NCBI RefSeq assembly: GCF_017562075.2
Contig: NC_054084.1
Span: forward strand, 48,963,197-49,027,196
Direction: 5' to 3'
Source of the DNA: Anopheles merus
Lineage: Eukaryota > Arthropoda > Insecta > Diptera > Culicidae
Length of the DNA stretch: 64,000 bases
Shown: positions 25,281-62,155 of the stretch, piece by piece
Position numbering within the stretch: the first letter of the stretch is position 1
Layout of the letters: each line of letters opens with the position of its first letter
Program-made: the position numbers and the translations under genes
The notes under the pieces: model-generated
What the model was told of the DNA's origin: nothing
What the model saw: the letters and a program-made list of their open reading frames with translations, nothing else
Databases searched by the model: none

Positions 25281-27832
25281 ATACATTTACGCAGGCCATA
25301 CAATCAACCCCCGTCAACCCCTAATTCGACCTCTGGACGACACACGTCGGTACTGTTTTTATTGTGCTTTCGGCGATGCACAGGGCCTGTTAAATCAAGG
25401 GGCAAAACAAAAATGAAAACTCCAACGACAAAAAAAAAAAAGAAACAACGGCTATTGACGATCGATGCCGGAAAACTCATCGAGGAAAACCTTATAAAAC
25501 ATACCAAAATGGAACGGTCATAACAATAAATCAAATCATTAATGCTTTTTTAAAGGCGTCACATTAAAGGTGCACCACCGCGTCATTGCAGTTCCGGTTC
25601 GGGGTGAAGTTAAGGCCACCCCTATTTCGGTGCGAGTAATGCAATGCTGAAGTTTCCAGCAGTTGGTGCGGACGCAACAGGAAAGTGGCGTTGAACGAAA
25701 TAGTACATGAAACATAACGGTACAGGACTTGGGTGGAGTGTTTTCTAGCGTATTGGGGTCATGAAATCGGCTCGACCAACTCGACACCTTCACAAGCGTC
25801 TGATCAATTCATACAGAAGCGATTAACGATTGTGTCATTTTTCCTCCCTCCGTAAGGTTTTTTTTCCATTTGTACATTAGTTATCGCGAGGCTTTATTGT
25901 TCTTAATAACTCGATTGCAGCTGTCTGTACAACAAATCAATACAAACACCATTGTTGCCACAGATTGTGGAGAAGACTAGAAAGGGGAAGTGTTGCAACA
26001 CAATGTAAGGCTGGATTGTTCTCAATTTTGTAAAATTCGGTTGAAAATGATCTAGTTAACGTTGTTGAATAGTACGTAAATCGAACAAAATGCCTTAGAG
26101 CCTAGCTTCAAACAAAGCGACAACCTGCTTGGATGTGACTTTGATTTCAAACCTACTTAAGCTTCGACAATGACGGCCTACCTTATTACCTATTTATCTC
26201 CGATAAACAATCAAGCCTCAAAGCACTTTAAACCACAACTCCACCCTTACATGATCTGGGTTGAGTAGTTTGTCGTGCCACACACGACGTTGGTGGTACG
26301 TGATCTGTTTAGTGTTTATAATTTCATAATTGCATTACCAGTCCATAACTTGAAGCGTCTGGTGATGGTGAAGAATATTATGTTTATTTATAAGCTTTCT
26401 GTGTGTTAACTATTGCTGCACTAAGAACAAAAATGAGCGCCGGCAGTGTTTTTTTTCTTCTATACATTGAATTTGTTGGGTGGATAATAAGGTGGTGGTC
26501 GGGCATAACTTTACACATTTCTGTAATATTTTATTTAAACTCTTTCATAATATGCAATACTGTTCAATTTTCTCTTTTCCATGGTTCTGATACTATGCAC
26601 TGCTTTACAAGATGATTTTTTTCCCCAAAGTCTAAACCATTGTTTTTATTCCATCGCTTTCTTTCCTCTCAGATCAAATCCACAATCAGTGGTCAAATAA
26701 ATCAAATTTCAAACTACTTTCCTTTTTTCAAGTACTTACAGCAGCGGCATGCTCTTATGATTTGAAGAGCGAAAAGCCCTATTATGTGTTTGTGTGTGGT
26801 CTTCGGAACAGCATTTTCCCAGTCGTTCACAGGACACTGGTAAAACAGTTTTCCTTGCTTTGCCCACCGCCACAGTGCACGCCTGAGAAAGATGATGCGC
26901 CTGTACACGAACTTTTTTTCTTCTGTGTTTTGCGTTGAATCTGCTTTCTGTCACCAAAATACGATTACCGTGCCGAGGCTGTTCTGGCTTTTCTTCGATG
27001 TGCCACTTTTAGCGTATTATTTCAATTCCATGGCGCATGGCGCGTTTTCCTATTCTTATTTGTTAAATGAAAACTTCGTAGCGGAAGGAAACAACCAATT
27101 CAAAGTCACTTATGTAACTTCCTTAGTTGAGTCCGTTTCTTTTTTATTGCGAGTATAGCAACTTCAAAACATAATTTCTAGCAGCAAAATAACGGTGAAG
27201 TATTTCTTACGATGCCTCACAATTTTTCAAACAGTTCAACAATTGATGACATATTTTTCCCCCTAATGATTTAGTTTTATCTTTTAAAACAATTTTGAAA
27301 CACAATATTAGGCAATATTAAATTTGATGGACTAAAATATTCTTGGAATTTCATAAATAATCGTTCTTTTTTGTGCTTTATATTTATTGAGTTCTTGGTT
27401 TTGAATAAACAATATCATAAAATTAGGAGATGATAGGTTATGCTTGTGTTATAAATTTATAATTATGTTTCTTTGCTTTGATTTTTGTGATTGAAAAATT
27501 GTTTCATAAACGATATATCTGTAATATCATTTTATAAGCGTTTACTTCCAAACGCTTGCAATTCTAAACTTCATTTTGGGTTACCATGACCGTAAGTAAC
27601 AACGATAATACTTTAAAAGCAGGCAAATAACAAATTAAATGTTAAATATTAAGTTTTTTTAGACGAATGCAGCTGTAAGAGCAAATTCTCTCTTTTAAAT
27701 TAAAAATTAGTTTATTTGGACAATATTCAAAATTATTGCAAAAATAATCATGAAATCCAAAGGTAAAAACACGCTTTAAGATGTTACAATTTTACCTAAC
27801 GAACATTCAGCTTTAAGCTAGGCAGCTACGAC

Positions 27833-27860
27833 AGTAGTAGTAGTAGTAGTAGTAGTAGTA
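27833..27860. repeat. AGT trinucleotide microsatellite
   Basis: About nine perfect AGT units in non-coding DNA upstream of tup. Confidence 0.9.
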
Positions 27861-29393
27861 CATGCGTTTACATCACGTCACTACCCACCCTGTTTTGGTA
27901 TACTATGGTGGATGCGCGGTTGAAAAAGAAACCATCGCTCTAATTCGCTGGAGTACGCCATTTTTGTTGAAATGTGCTATGCGCTGTTGCAGCAAGGAAA
28001 AATATCGGCTTATTCTGAAAGCGGCAATCAAATAGACGAGAAAACCGAAGGCAAAAACTCGGTGCCCGAGGATAAAATTCGAAATGCGACTAGGTAAAGG
28101 CAATTGTGCCGCAGAAGGGGTTAAAGCGCCCCGAAACGACAGACAGTAGAAATACGCAACCACCGTATTTCATCGTCCATGACCGACCGGGCCGGTTGAG
28201 TTTTCTCTAATCGATATCCATTAGGAAAATTAAAAAAAAACTCCGCAGTATAAGCACGGTGGAGGTGATCCTTTAAGAACTCGCTACCGTGTTGCGGCAT
28301 AAGGTTGCAGGGGGTGGTTGAAACTCTACGAAGAACGCAGTCTTGCGCAAACGAAACCAAGCGACAAAATACCATTTTCAACAAATGCTTCGCCGTGTGG
28401 ACACGTGAAATCACGTACAATGACCTCCCCAGAGAATGGGGAGTCCTACAAGTGTGGATGAGGTTTGTCTAAGTTTTTCCTGGATAGAAAATAGAGTCTG
28501 AATGACGCGTTCAGAATCGTACAATGACAATTACACCCGTAGCAATACTAGACGCAGTTCAGACCTAAACATCCTTGAAAAGTATGTATATGTTCAGTGT
28601 GGCTTAAGGATCAATTTGATCTACATAACAATTTGTCTTTTGGAATCATAATCGATTGCAAACATGTCAGCTAGGCTAATACGCTTTAGTATAGGTGCCA
28701 AATTTAAAATTTTACGTTTCTGATGTTTTTATCACATTTGAAATATTCTAAAGTAAGTTCAGATTTTATGATTAGTCCCAAAAAAAATCCGTCTCAAACG
28801 GCGACATTTGCAACATTGAATACTGTGTACATATAAGATAGCAAATGCGCATGAATTTGCGCACGCGTTTATAATTTCAAACGAACAAGGGTACTTGATA
28901 CTGAAATATTTGTCCATTTTACCTCATAGTGGAATTTGTGTTCACGACAAGAAATAGGCGGAGTCATGTTTTCAAAGACGAATGACACGTTAAAATGGAA
29001 TAGAAAATCGAGAGCATGAACAATGGGATAAATTTGAGTATTTTTTAGATCTATACGCGTTAAGTTTTATAATTATAAAAAATATGTTTATTTATTAATC
29101 AACAACTTCGGTCAAACAAAGAATGTACGCATAATTACGCTCATATTTTTTTATGTTTTTTTTTCGTTTTGTATTATGGAAATCTCTGTTACAAGTTGTA
29201 ATAATATATGCAGAGTTATTTTTTAAATCATTTATTATACGATCCACTAAATTATCTAATCGGTCGGAATGATTGAAACTATTAATACTCGAATAAGATC
29301 TCAATTTCTGATTTGTGTCCTTTTTCGCCTAGTGTGCGTACATAAGCTGCGTACATATAGGTGCGTAGATACATGCTTTGTAAATATCGTTTC

Positions 29394-30093
29394 AGTTCTA
29401 GTTCAGCTCTCGTGCGTGCGTGTTCTCCGCGTACGTACCGCAGTTTTTTTCGGCATCGTAGTTTTTCCGAATTTTCGACCTCCGAGGATTTATGTGCGTT
29501 AAGCATTGTCGGAAAACTAATACGTCAAACAAAATCGTCGAAAAGCATTAAGCTTTTCGCAATCCGAAACCAGTGCTGTGACCTTAGTGACAATTAATTA
29601 TAATAAGTTAATTTATTTGAGTTTCTTTGTTTTGTATTTGTTTTGCATGTCGCGCGTGTTCCACAGTGGAAGTGTTATCAAAAGCAATCCGAAATTATTT
29701 TTTAAGTAATACGGGAGCAAATCTTCGCAATCCTCATCCTCATACTGAAATGCTGTGCGACTAACGGGCAATTATGCTGGATTGTGTAGTTTTCTGTGCT
29801 AGTGCTCTGGAATAAATTGTTGTAAGCAGTTGGCGAATAGTAAACAGTGTATCCGATAGTAGTGCTGCAATTCGTAGAAAATGCAACAGCCTCAAAAGCA
29901 TCAAGCAGGCGTCCAATAGAAACCATCGCACATTTCCAAACATCGGAAACCCTCCTCAAAAAAGCATTCAGTGTGTGCCTTAGAGAAAAATAGTGCTGAT
30001 ATCCAGCGATCGGAGCAGAAACCAGCGGTTCCTTTATAGGCATCGCAGTACTACAAGTCCTGATCAACATCTTTCCCACCAAAATCATCCTAT
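29394..30093 (+). promoter_or_regulatory. tup: Probable tup promoter and 5' UTR
   Basis: The stretch ahead of the tup start codon looks like a long insect leader. An initiator-like TTCAGTTC lies at 29391-29398 with no TATA box in front of it. Several short upstream frames follow, for example a five-codon one (ATG CTG TGC GAC TAA) near 29749. TATA-less initiators and long leaders with upstream frames are common for developmental transcription factors. The exact start site is a guess. Confidence 0.35.
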
Positions 30094-55039
<24,946 letters not shown>

Positions 55040-57051
55040 TTTGTTTGCTCACACAGAAAACACAAACCAGCATAATAGCCCGCCGAGGTACGGGAGTAAG
55101 CAATCGAAAGGCAATATTTGGCAGCATAGCTTTTATTGAAGCAACACAAAAATGCCCCTTCAACTGAAACGCACCAGAAAATGATATTTGAAAACAATGC
55201 CAGGAATGCTTTTCATAGCCTCGTCATTGTAGGAGTAGGACAATTTGTTACAATTTGTCGCTAAGTTATTCTTCAACAGTATGGTTTTCATGCAACGCCG
55301 TCGATCGTCGAATGCTCGCTTTAAGTAGCATTGCGGAGGTTGTCTGTTCATGTATTTTAAATTTGGTTAGCATTATTATTTTATTTAATAAAAAAAATAA
55401 CAATAATGGAATAAACGGGGAAAGCCAAATGAACATGCAAGAGGGTTGACGTTCTCAAAGTTGATTTACAATAGATTGGTTAACACAATAGAAAACCTAA
55501 CTCGGACGTAATAGCGTAAAGTAAGCAGGTAGGGCAATCATACGGCCCGTTGTAAAAATTGTAAAATAATATCCTTTAGCAAACGTCCACTAGAACACTT
55601 CTACCTACCGAATCATCCACTCAAACGCAAAAACACACTTGCCTCTGGTTCTAGAAATGGTAAGCGGGATGGTAGTTATTGGAAGGCATTTTAAAACCGG
55701 GAACAGTATAATCCGAGTTCGAATCAAACACGGAAATTGATACGATTAGCAAAACTATTGTTTAGATGTAAAACTAAAATGGCAACTGTGACAACACGCA
55801 AAGGAAACCGCTAAAAAAACTAGCAGACCGAACTAGCATTGGGCGAAAGATGTTCAGAGTAATGGAAGAATGAGTAAAATATGTTTCTCGTCTCACTTGT
55901 AGCCGGCTGGCCGCATCATTTAAGATCAATTGACGGAGAAAACTAACCTGCTTTTTTGTGCGTAAATGAGGCCATCGAGTGAATCAAGTTCAGGAAGATA
56001 GATAGTGGTCTGATGAAGAAGATGTAGGTTTAAATAATCTAATCATACAAACAATATCGGTATTTAAAGAAAACTTTGAAAAAATAAGCATAAAAAAAAA
56101 AAACAGAAAATAAAAGTAAAATTCAAACATAGCTTTTGGGGTGTTTGTTCAAATTTCTTTGGAAGGTTGTGTATGAAGGAACCAGTAAATCGAGCAGGTT
56201 CGCTTGTTGTTCTGTCACATTGGAGTAAATGGTCAAAAGGAGCTTTGTTGTAAGTATTGAAAACTAATGCATCTACATCAGTGGCCAGTGGGTGGATTCA
56301 GGAGCACAGAAATTAAGCGGCTCCAGGGGGGTTCCGACGAGGGAGCCCTGAGAAAAGGAACCTACCACCCGCTCACAAGTAAATTTACTTCTCAGCCTTT
56401 CCCGGGTTCCGAATTTACACTTACAACTTCTCACTCGACTCTTCAGGAAGACCTACATTCGTGTGTCTGATTAGGGCCTCCGCTCGTGTTATTCCGCCAG
56501 TGACAATGGCAGCTTTAACAATACGTTGATTAAACAGATATGGGAGGCTTCGTCGATGCGAGAGCTCCAAAGATTGTAAGAGTGTCATATCAGTCCCATA
56601 TATTTTAGTAACAGAGAGGCCATGTCTTTGCTACCGCTTAGAGCCTAGAGCATCCTATATCTGCTACTGATTACGCCAAGGATATTTTGTCTGTCTACTG
56701 TATTTATTTGATTTTTTTCATTTTTCCTTACTTTCCTCAGAATACATTAAACGTGCATTTTTTACAAAACTTTAAACCATGTGCTTTTAAAAATCATTTA
56801 AAAAAATCTGAAAGTCTAGGATGATTCTGGTATGCAAAGCGCCACAAATTGGTATTCAAAGCGCCACAAATTGATATTAAACGACTGGGAAATTTAAAAA
56901 TGATACTTCCGTCCATCTCAAACCATAACTTACCCGTGTTGGGGTAAGGCATGGTGCTTATCATCATCATCATCATATCATCATGGGTACATTCCACAAA
57001 ACCCCGGTTAGAAAAGACTCCGCCCGAATCGTTTCGTCGCTTCGAAAGGTA
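55040..57051. other. tup 3' UTR and flank
   Basis: No gene is recognised. AATAAA signals at 55387-55392 and 55410-55415 are candidates for the tup poly(A) site, about 350-375 nt after the stop; the leader and UTR could extend further. A 22-bp sequence is repeated in tandem at 56831-56874, and a short CAT run lies near 56960-56980. Confidence 0.45.
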
Positions 57052-57067
57052 GGTACAAAACTCAAAT

Positions 57068-57346
57068 CGGAACCATCCGGAACCGTTCCGAACTGCTAGT
57101 CAGCAACCAGAGCTGTCGGAACGTTCCGGAGTCGTATGAGGCCGTCCGCAGTCAGAATCGTCGGATCCTTCAGAGTCATCCGGAGTCGTCCGGAGCCGTC
57201 CGGCACCGTCGGAAGCGTCGGAATGGTTGGAATAGTCAGAGCCGTCGCAGCCGTTCAAAGTCGGCTCCGTCTACCGACTGGTGGTTCCGGACGGCTCCGG
57301 ACGGCTACGACGTTTCCGAACGGCTCCGGACGGCTCCGATCGGAAC
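57068..57346. repeat. CGGA-rich fold-back array
   Basis: About 280 bp built from degenerate 9-12 bp units. In the left part the units read CCGGAGTCGT or CCGGAGCCGT; in the right part they read as the reverse complement, ACGGCTCCGG. The switch lies near 57265-57285, so the array can fold back on itself. Base composition is far more GC-rich than the surroundings. The frame open across it is a by-product of the repeat. Confidence 0.75.
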
Positions 57347-57655
57347 AATCTGTTTGATATAGCCGGAATTGTTTGAGAGCGTTTGAGAGCCGATGGTGCT
57401 TTTCCGGGAGTCCATCACTAGTTTAAACGATACAAATCTCAGTCTAAATGGAAGAGAGAGGATTTAAACTCTATGAGAATTGTTTGGTGGCGTTGGGAGA
57501 TAGACAGCCAGTAAAGCTTTCCTCGCTTTGATCCTTTTTGCATTCCGTCTGCATTGTTGCAGAGTTTCGCATTAAAGTTAAGTATAGCTAGAGCTAGAAC
57601 GGCGGTGCTATTTATCTAAATATTTAACTCTAATTACAAATCTACTTCATATCAG
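57347..57655. other. Short non-coding spacer
   Basis: Nothing recognised between the CGGA array and the first of the two adjacent MITEs. Confidence 0.5.
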
Positions 57656-57657
57656 TA

Positions 57658-58034
57658 CAAGCGGTCCCCGAGATACACGGTACCTCTTATACGCGGATTC
57701 GGAGATACGCGGTTTTCCAATTTGACAGTTCTTTGAGCAAATTTTACTGATTTGACACATCCATTGTGAAATACCTAATAATTTCCGTATTGATCGAATG
57801 TGAAATACCATTTCAAAAGGTTAAAAACTGTTCAATTCAGTAGAAACATATCAAATAATTAATTTGGTAGCTAAAACAACCCCCTACTTGCAAAATTGCA
57901 CGAAAATTAGTGATATTTTGGCTGGAAATCACGAAAGTGATCAAATCAGATTCGACTTACGCGGAAATTCGAGATACGCGGTATTTTGCGGCCGTTTTCG
58001 GTCCCCATTAACCGTGTATCTCGGGGACCGCCTG
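57658..58034 (+). mobile_element. TA-flanked MITE (GGTCCCCGAGATACACGG family)
   Basis: A 377-bp non-coding element. The left end reads CAAGCGGTCCCCGAGATACA and the reversed right end CAGGCGGTCCCCGAGATACA, one difference in 20. TA lies at 57656-57657 and 58035-58036. It is the intact counterpart of the split element at 20296. CAG ends, TA duplications and shared inner motifs (GATACGCGGTTTT) link it to the CAGTCTG group as a sister subfamily. Confidence 0.85.
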
Positions 58035-58036
58035 TA

Positions 58037-58834
58037 CAGTCTGTTTTCGAGTTAGGCTGGAAATAGACGAACCGAGATCGTCGCGGTACCGCGAAAATCG
58101 CGTATGACTTGAGCTGTCAATTCTGTTATAAAATGTGACAGATAGGCGAGATAATCGCGGTTCGTGTATGGAACCATTCGAGGTCTGGTGACGATTGAAT
58201 GTGCCAGGAAGCAATATTATTTATCAATTTGCGAATCAAATTATTTATTTTACATAATTCATGCAAAATAAAGAACAAAATTCGTTTCTCGACACGAGTA
58301 TTCACACAAATCCACCAGAAAAAGTAAAAATAATCTGTTCGCGCTACCGCGAAAATCTCAGCAATACCGAAGTTGGGTATCCCTGCGAAACAGCAGGCGC
58401 GATTGGAGGCGCGGAAGATTTGACAGCTCAACTGTTCTACAACTGTTATAAACAAGGCGCGAATTTCGCGGTACCGCGACGATCTCGGTTCGTCTATTTC
58501 CAGCCTTACATAGTTCTCGACTTAGGCGGATTCGGAGATACGCGGTTTTCTAAATTTTACAGATTAAATGTCAAATGGGTACAATTTGCTTCAAGTTCGT
58601 TATAAATTGCATTTTGGCTAACAAATTGAAACCGCTTAAAAGCCAGAAATATTAGAATTTTCTGTACGAATCATATCAAATAAATGATAAAGTGTATAAT
58701 AGTGCTAAATAAAATAAAAAATCCGAGTAATCAATAGTATTTTAGTCAAAAAACGTGAAATTCGACTTACGCTGATATTCGAGTTACGCGGATTCGTCGG
58801 GAGCGTAAAAACCGCGTAACTCGGGAGCAGACTG
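58037..58834 (+). mobile_element. TA-flanked CAGTCTG-family MITE with nested element
   Basis: The left end CAGTCTGTTTTCGAGTTA is interrupted at 58055 and continues after 58508 with ACATAGTTCTCGACTTAGG. The right end reversed reads CAGTCTGCTCCCGAGTTACG. TA is at 58035-58036 and 58835-58836. Without the insert the body matches the copy at 3205-3567 in reverse orientation. Its right end lies 237 bp before the Tim23 start codon. Confidence 0.82.
58055..58505. mobile_element. Harbinger-like MITE nested in the CAGTCTG element
   Basis: A 451-bp element with perfect terminal inverted repeats of about 42 bp, starting GGCTGGAAATAGACGAACCG at both ends. The flanking 3-bp duplication is TTA at 58052-58054 and 58506-58508. 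Internal GGTACCGCGAAAAT-type motifs repeat the subterminal sequence. GG ends with a TTA duplication point to PIF/Harbinger. The perfect ends indicate a young insertion. The open frame across it (58261-58605) is not a gene. Confidence 0.85.
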
Positions 58835-59071
58835 TATTGATAATGTATTCTTGCTCCAAATTGTAAAGAGGTGGTGTGAATGTTACTGTAAATATAATTA
58901 TTTCGCTTAAATGCCAATGTGAGTGACCGTGTGGCTTTCACAGTGATTAATCGGCTGTCATAACTGTCAGTTGAAAAAATTATCATAACAACACCTCCTC
59001 CGTGTTGCGCACATTTTCATCGTACTTTTACTGATTGATATTTGGAAAATTATACCATTCCTCAGCACAAA

Positions 59072-59833
59072 ATGAGCGACGACTTCTTAAGTAAACCTCT
59101 ATCCTTTGGAGCTCCACAATCTTCCGGTATGTATTTGGTTCGCAGACTCGAAAACTCAATTACGCAACATTCGACTAAGCATCGTGGTGCTCCTTCTGTC
59201 AACAGGAATCGCCGCAAGTCCCCAACTGCAGCCTTTGTCGCCGTACTTGAACTACGATACTCGGTACCTGCAAACGCAACCCGAGTTTATTTTTCCCGAA
59301 GGAGCATCCAAACAGCGAGGGCGGTTCGAACTCGCTTTCTCACAGATTGGTTCCTCAGCTATGATTGGTGCGTGCATTGGTGGCGCTGGTGGACTGTACA
59401 ATGGAATGAATGCAACGAGACTTGCAAACCAAACAGGAAAACTGCGTCGAACACAGTACGTATCGTAGAATGTATTGCAAATGACTGCGATGAAAATGAC
59501 TCATGGAAATTTATCCATATTAATTCATTAATTCATAGATTGCTAAACCATGTAATGAAACAAGGCGCAGCGACCGCCAACACGTTCGGTACGATAGCGG
59601 TCATGTATTCGGCGTTTGGTGTCCTACTACAGTATGCTAGAGGCGAAGACGATGAGATTAATACAATTGCAGCTGGTGGTGCTACTGGTCTACTGTACAA
59701 ATCCACAGCAGGGCTTCGGAAATGTGCCATCGGTGGTGGCATTGGATTAGCGCTAACATCAATGTATGTGCTATGGAGTGTGGCTGGTGGAGGCACAAAA
59801 AAACTGAGTGATCTCAAGTCACAATTCTTGTAA
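59072..59833 (+). CDS. Tim23: Tim23, mitochondrial inner-membrane import channel subunit
   Basis: The core subunit of the TIM23 translocase, which takes presequence proteins across or into the mitochondrial inner membrane. Exons are 59072-59126, 59206-59455 and 59539-59833, with introns of 79 and 83 nt and matching phases, giving 199 residues (human 209). The N-terminal intermembrane-space part contains the conserved SPYLNYDTRYL. The membrane domain starts at GRFELAF and has Gly-rich helices (IGACIGGAGG, KQGAATANTFG, YSAFGVLLQY, NTIAAGGATGLLYK, IGGGIGLALTSMYVLW), as expected of the Tim17/22/23 family. The introns happen to stay open in one frame, so an unspliced reading gives a false N-terminus. 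A likely AATAAA is at 60100-60105. Confidence 0.95.
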   Translation: MSDDFLSKPLSFGAPQSSGMYLVRRLENSITQHSTKHRGAPSVNRNRRKSPTAAFVAVLELRYSVPANATRVYFSRRSIQTARAVRTRFLTDWFLSYDWCVHWWRWWTVQWNECNETCKPNRKTASNTVRIVECIANDCDENDSWKFIHINSLIHRLLNHVMKQGAATANTFGTIAVMYSAFGVLLQYARGEDDEINTIAAGGATGLLYKSTAGLRKCAIGGGIGLALTSMYVLWSVAGGGTKKLSDLKSQFL

Positions 59834-60099
59834 ATGAAAGTAACTGGTTTGGGTATAGAATCTACTGTTAATTTGTTAATTTAAAAAACAAAATCCTTAA
59901 TGTGAACAATTCACCATGAACTGCATGAAACCGAGTTCATGATCACGTTCAAAACAATCGCGAGAAGATGTGATTTAACTATGAGCATTCAACTAAGTGT
60001 TAATTACTATAGGCTCATTTACGTTTAAATCTTTCTCTCGAAATGTAGGAACATCGCGTGAAGCTGGTGCAACTACTTGAAACCATACCATAATCGGGC

Positions 60100-60105
60100 A
60101 ATAAA
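60100..60105 (+). terminator. Candidate poly(A) signal of Tim23
   Basis: AATAAA, 267 nt after the Tim23 stop codon and before the next gene. Confidence 0.4.
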
Positions 60106-60451
60106 CTCGTAATCGACAGAACAGTCCAGTCTAAAATTGTAAACAGTTTCTTACTGTTTGTTCTTGGTTCACCAAAACATCTATGTGGTTTGTCTTCTCT
60201 CCGAGTCATCTTTGATTAATTGTTCATTGTTCTTTATCGAAATTGTTTTTAGTTCTGTAAACTTTCAGCGGAGTGATTTGAAAAATGCATAATTTGTGGA
60301 GCAATTATTCACACTGAGCTTCTTGACCATTTGAACGCTTTGACAACAAAACATCGTTTGACAACCTTTGAGTGTAACCACTACGTATCCACGCATGTAA
60401 ACGTCAAATTAATGGCTTGCTGTTTACATTGAATTGTGTGTTTGTTTGCAG

Positions 60452-60500
60452 TCGCTACGGTTCATTTGGAAAAAATATTCGTAAATTTGGAAATAATCTG
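60452..60500 (+). other. Candidate non-coding 5' exon of the next gene
   Basis: Forty-nine bases lie between an acceptor-like TTTGTTTGCAG and a strong donor CTG|GTGAGT. Joined to the acceptor at 60741-60743 it leads to a 14-nt leader before the ATG at 60758; the joined frames stop or miss the ATG frame, so it would be untranslated. Inferred from splice motifs only. Confidence 0.3.
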
Positions 60501-60757
60501 GTGAGTAGCATTAGTCACTTAAACATTATCATAAAGATGATATGCATGTGGTGTGCTTTACATTTGAAAATCTTCAAGCAAATTAACTTCATACCGAGGA
60601 CACAAAAGGAAAGTGACAAGATGGAACGCTAAGTTCATTGGCACGATTCCCACGCCCAGTTTTCACTTTTGTCGGTAGTCACCACTATGCATTGAACCAA
60701 TTAAGTATTTTAATATTACCCGACTAAATCTTTTCTTTTGCAGTGTGAAACCTAAAC

Positions 60758-61916
60758 ATGAATCAGTATCGAAGCGAGAAGCAGCTCGCTTATCTGTATC
60801 CGATTATTGCAACCTTATCTTTCGTGTGCTGCATATCGACAACCGTAGCATGGCAGCACTGGCGATATGTGTTAGATACTTGTGTTGAAACTAACTGCGG
60901 ATGTATTTTGCATGGCCGGTCTACTGCTACGTTTTTCACCGGAGGCCATGTCGCCTACTGTCACTGGGCAGCGTACGGATTGGTGTTACCCATAATATTC
61001 TGCTTTATCTTTGGAATATTCCATGTCTTCCGGGTATGCTTCGGACGCCGTCGTCGCTATCCGGGCACAGCCACCGTTAGGCAAAGGTAATTGTTCCGGG
61101 AAAGAAATCTATGGACAATATTAGTTGCCTAAGGATTAGTCTGCTGTAAAACTGTAAAATGAAACACAGTCTGAACTCACTGGTTGAACTCTGATTCCCT
61201 GCCAACTATTGAATATTTGCTTTTTAGTTGACACATTTTCATACAAAAAAAATCTGAATTTTTTCGCGGTAGGCCATGAGATTTTTGTAAATTTTTCAAA
61301 ACCCAACTTTTTCATACCCTTTTTAATTGAACTGTTAGCCAAGTATCGAGCGACAAACTAAAAGCGTTCAACTATTGAATTCTGACTGTAATTGCAAATC
61401 TTTTACAATTAGACAAATTCAAGCAAAACTAATTGTGCTATGTGAACACCATTTTTACATGAATGTGTGTGATTATTGTTCCACAGATCTGGAGATGTAA
61501 TTTTAATGACGACCAAAACTGATGTGGAAGAGGACGACATAAGTCCTTACTACTGGATACCGGCTAGCGTCATTGGAAGTTTGATGGCGGTTCTTACGCT
61601 TGTACATGCTGCGATGTATTTGGACGGATTCTTGACTACTTGCAAGCAGCAACGCAATGAACTTATCAAGTATATGCAGGCAAACGGCAGCTTAGTACCC
61701 ATCATTCAGAGCCGCATTTCATGTTCATCGGTATTTGATTTTATGGATTATTTACATTTAGACGTTTCGTTCGACAGACACCGAGAGGGAAGAATTAATA
61801 CAGCAGCTGCATTGATCATAGGTTTAGTTTGTTCGTGGATTTGTGTTGGTTTGTGGATTTGGACGGTGGTAATCAATGCTAAACGAGCACGCGCCAGTAA
61901 AGACTTGCGCATTTAA
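60758..61916 (+). CDS. Four-pass membrane protein, TMEM179-like
   Basis: Exons are 60758-61086 and 61487-61916, joined over a 400-nt GT-AG intron within an Arg codon, giving 252 residues. Four hydrophobic spans are seen, near residues 12-32, 70-95, 132-155 and 212-238. The first loop holds four Cys and one His-rich part (CVETNCGC, GGHVAYCHW). A basic segment (GRRRRYPGTATVRQR) and an acidic stretch lie in the cytoplasmic middle. Layout, length and loop cysteines resemble the TMEM179 family, whose role is poorly known. The assignment is by memory and uncertain; that it is a real tetraspan gene is well supported. An AATAAA is at 62150-62155. Confidence 0.8.
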
Positions 61917-62149
61917 TGCTGTTACGAGGGCATTCACGATCGTTTAAACTGATAGTATTAGGCAGCTTTTAAGATGCATTCCTTACATGCCATGCATACC
62001 GATTGTGCCTTCATTTTAAAGAATGTAAGATCTACACATTTTTACAAATTTTCATATTTTATCAAGCACACGAGTAGACTAGACATTCCGAAGAAAAGAG
62101 AAAAAACTACGATTTGCACGAATCGGTGTTTTACCACCGTATTTTTTTA

Positions 62150-62155
62150 AATAAA
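62150..62155 (+). terminator. Candidate poly(A) signal of the TMEM179-like gene
   Basis: AATAAA 234 nt after the stop codon, in AT-rich DNA. Confidence 0.4.

Larger units (their letters stand above)
21185..29393. other. Non-coding region upstream of tup
   Basis: No gene is firmly supported over 8.2 kb. Two of the longest open frames (22380-23054 and 23672-24154, plus strand) begin without ATG and resemble no family known to me. A small ATG frame at 21658-21918 lies behind a TATA-like motif (see findings). The 27200-27800 part is strongly AT-rich. The stretch may contain cis-regulatory DNA of tup, but no individual element can be named from sequence alone. Confidence 0.45.

Noticed and set aside
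57136..57357. Open frame in the CGGA array
   Set aside because: Its Ser/Gly/Arg composition is a by-product of the repeat units.
58261..58605. Plus-strand open frame of 114 codons
   Set aside because: It lies across the nested Harbinger-like MITE and its host element; no transposase motif is present.
59042..59833. Single open frame of 263 codons over Tim23
   Set aside because: It reads through both short introns in one frame; the family alignment requires the spliced form starting at 59072.
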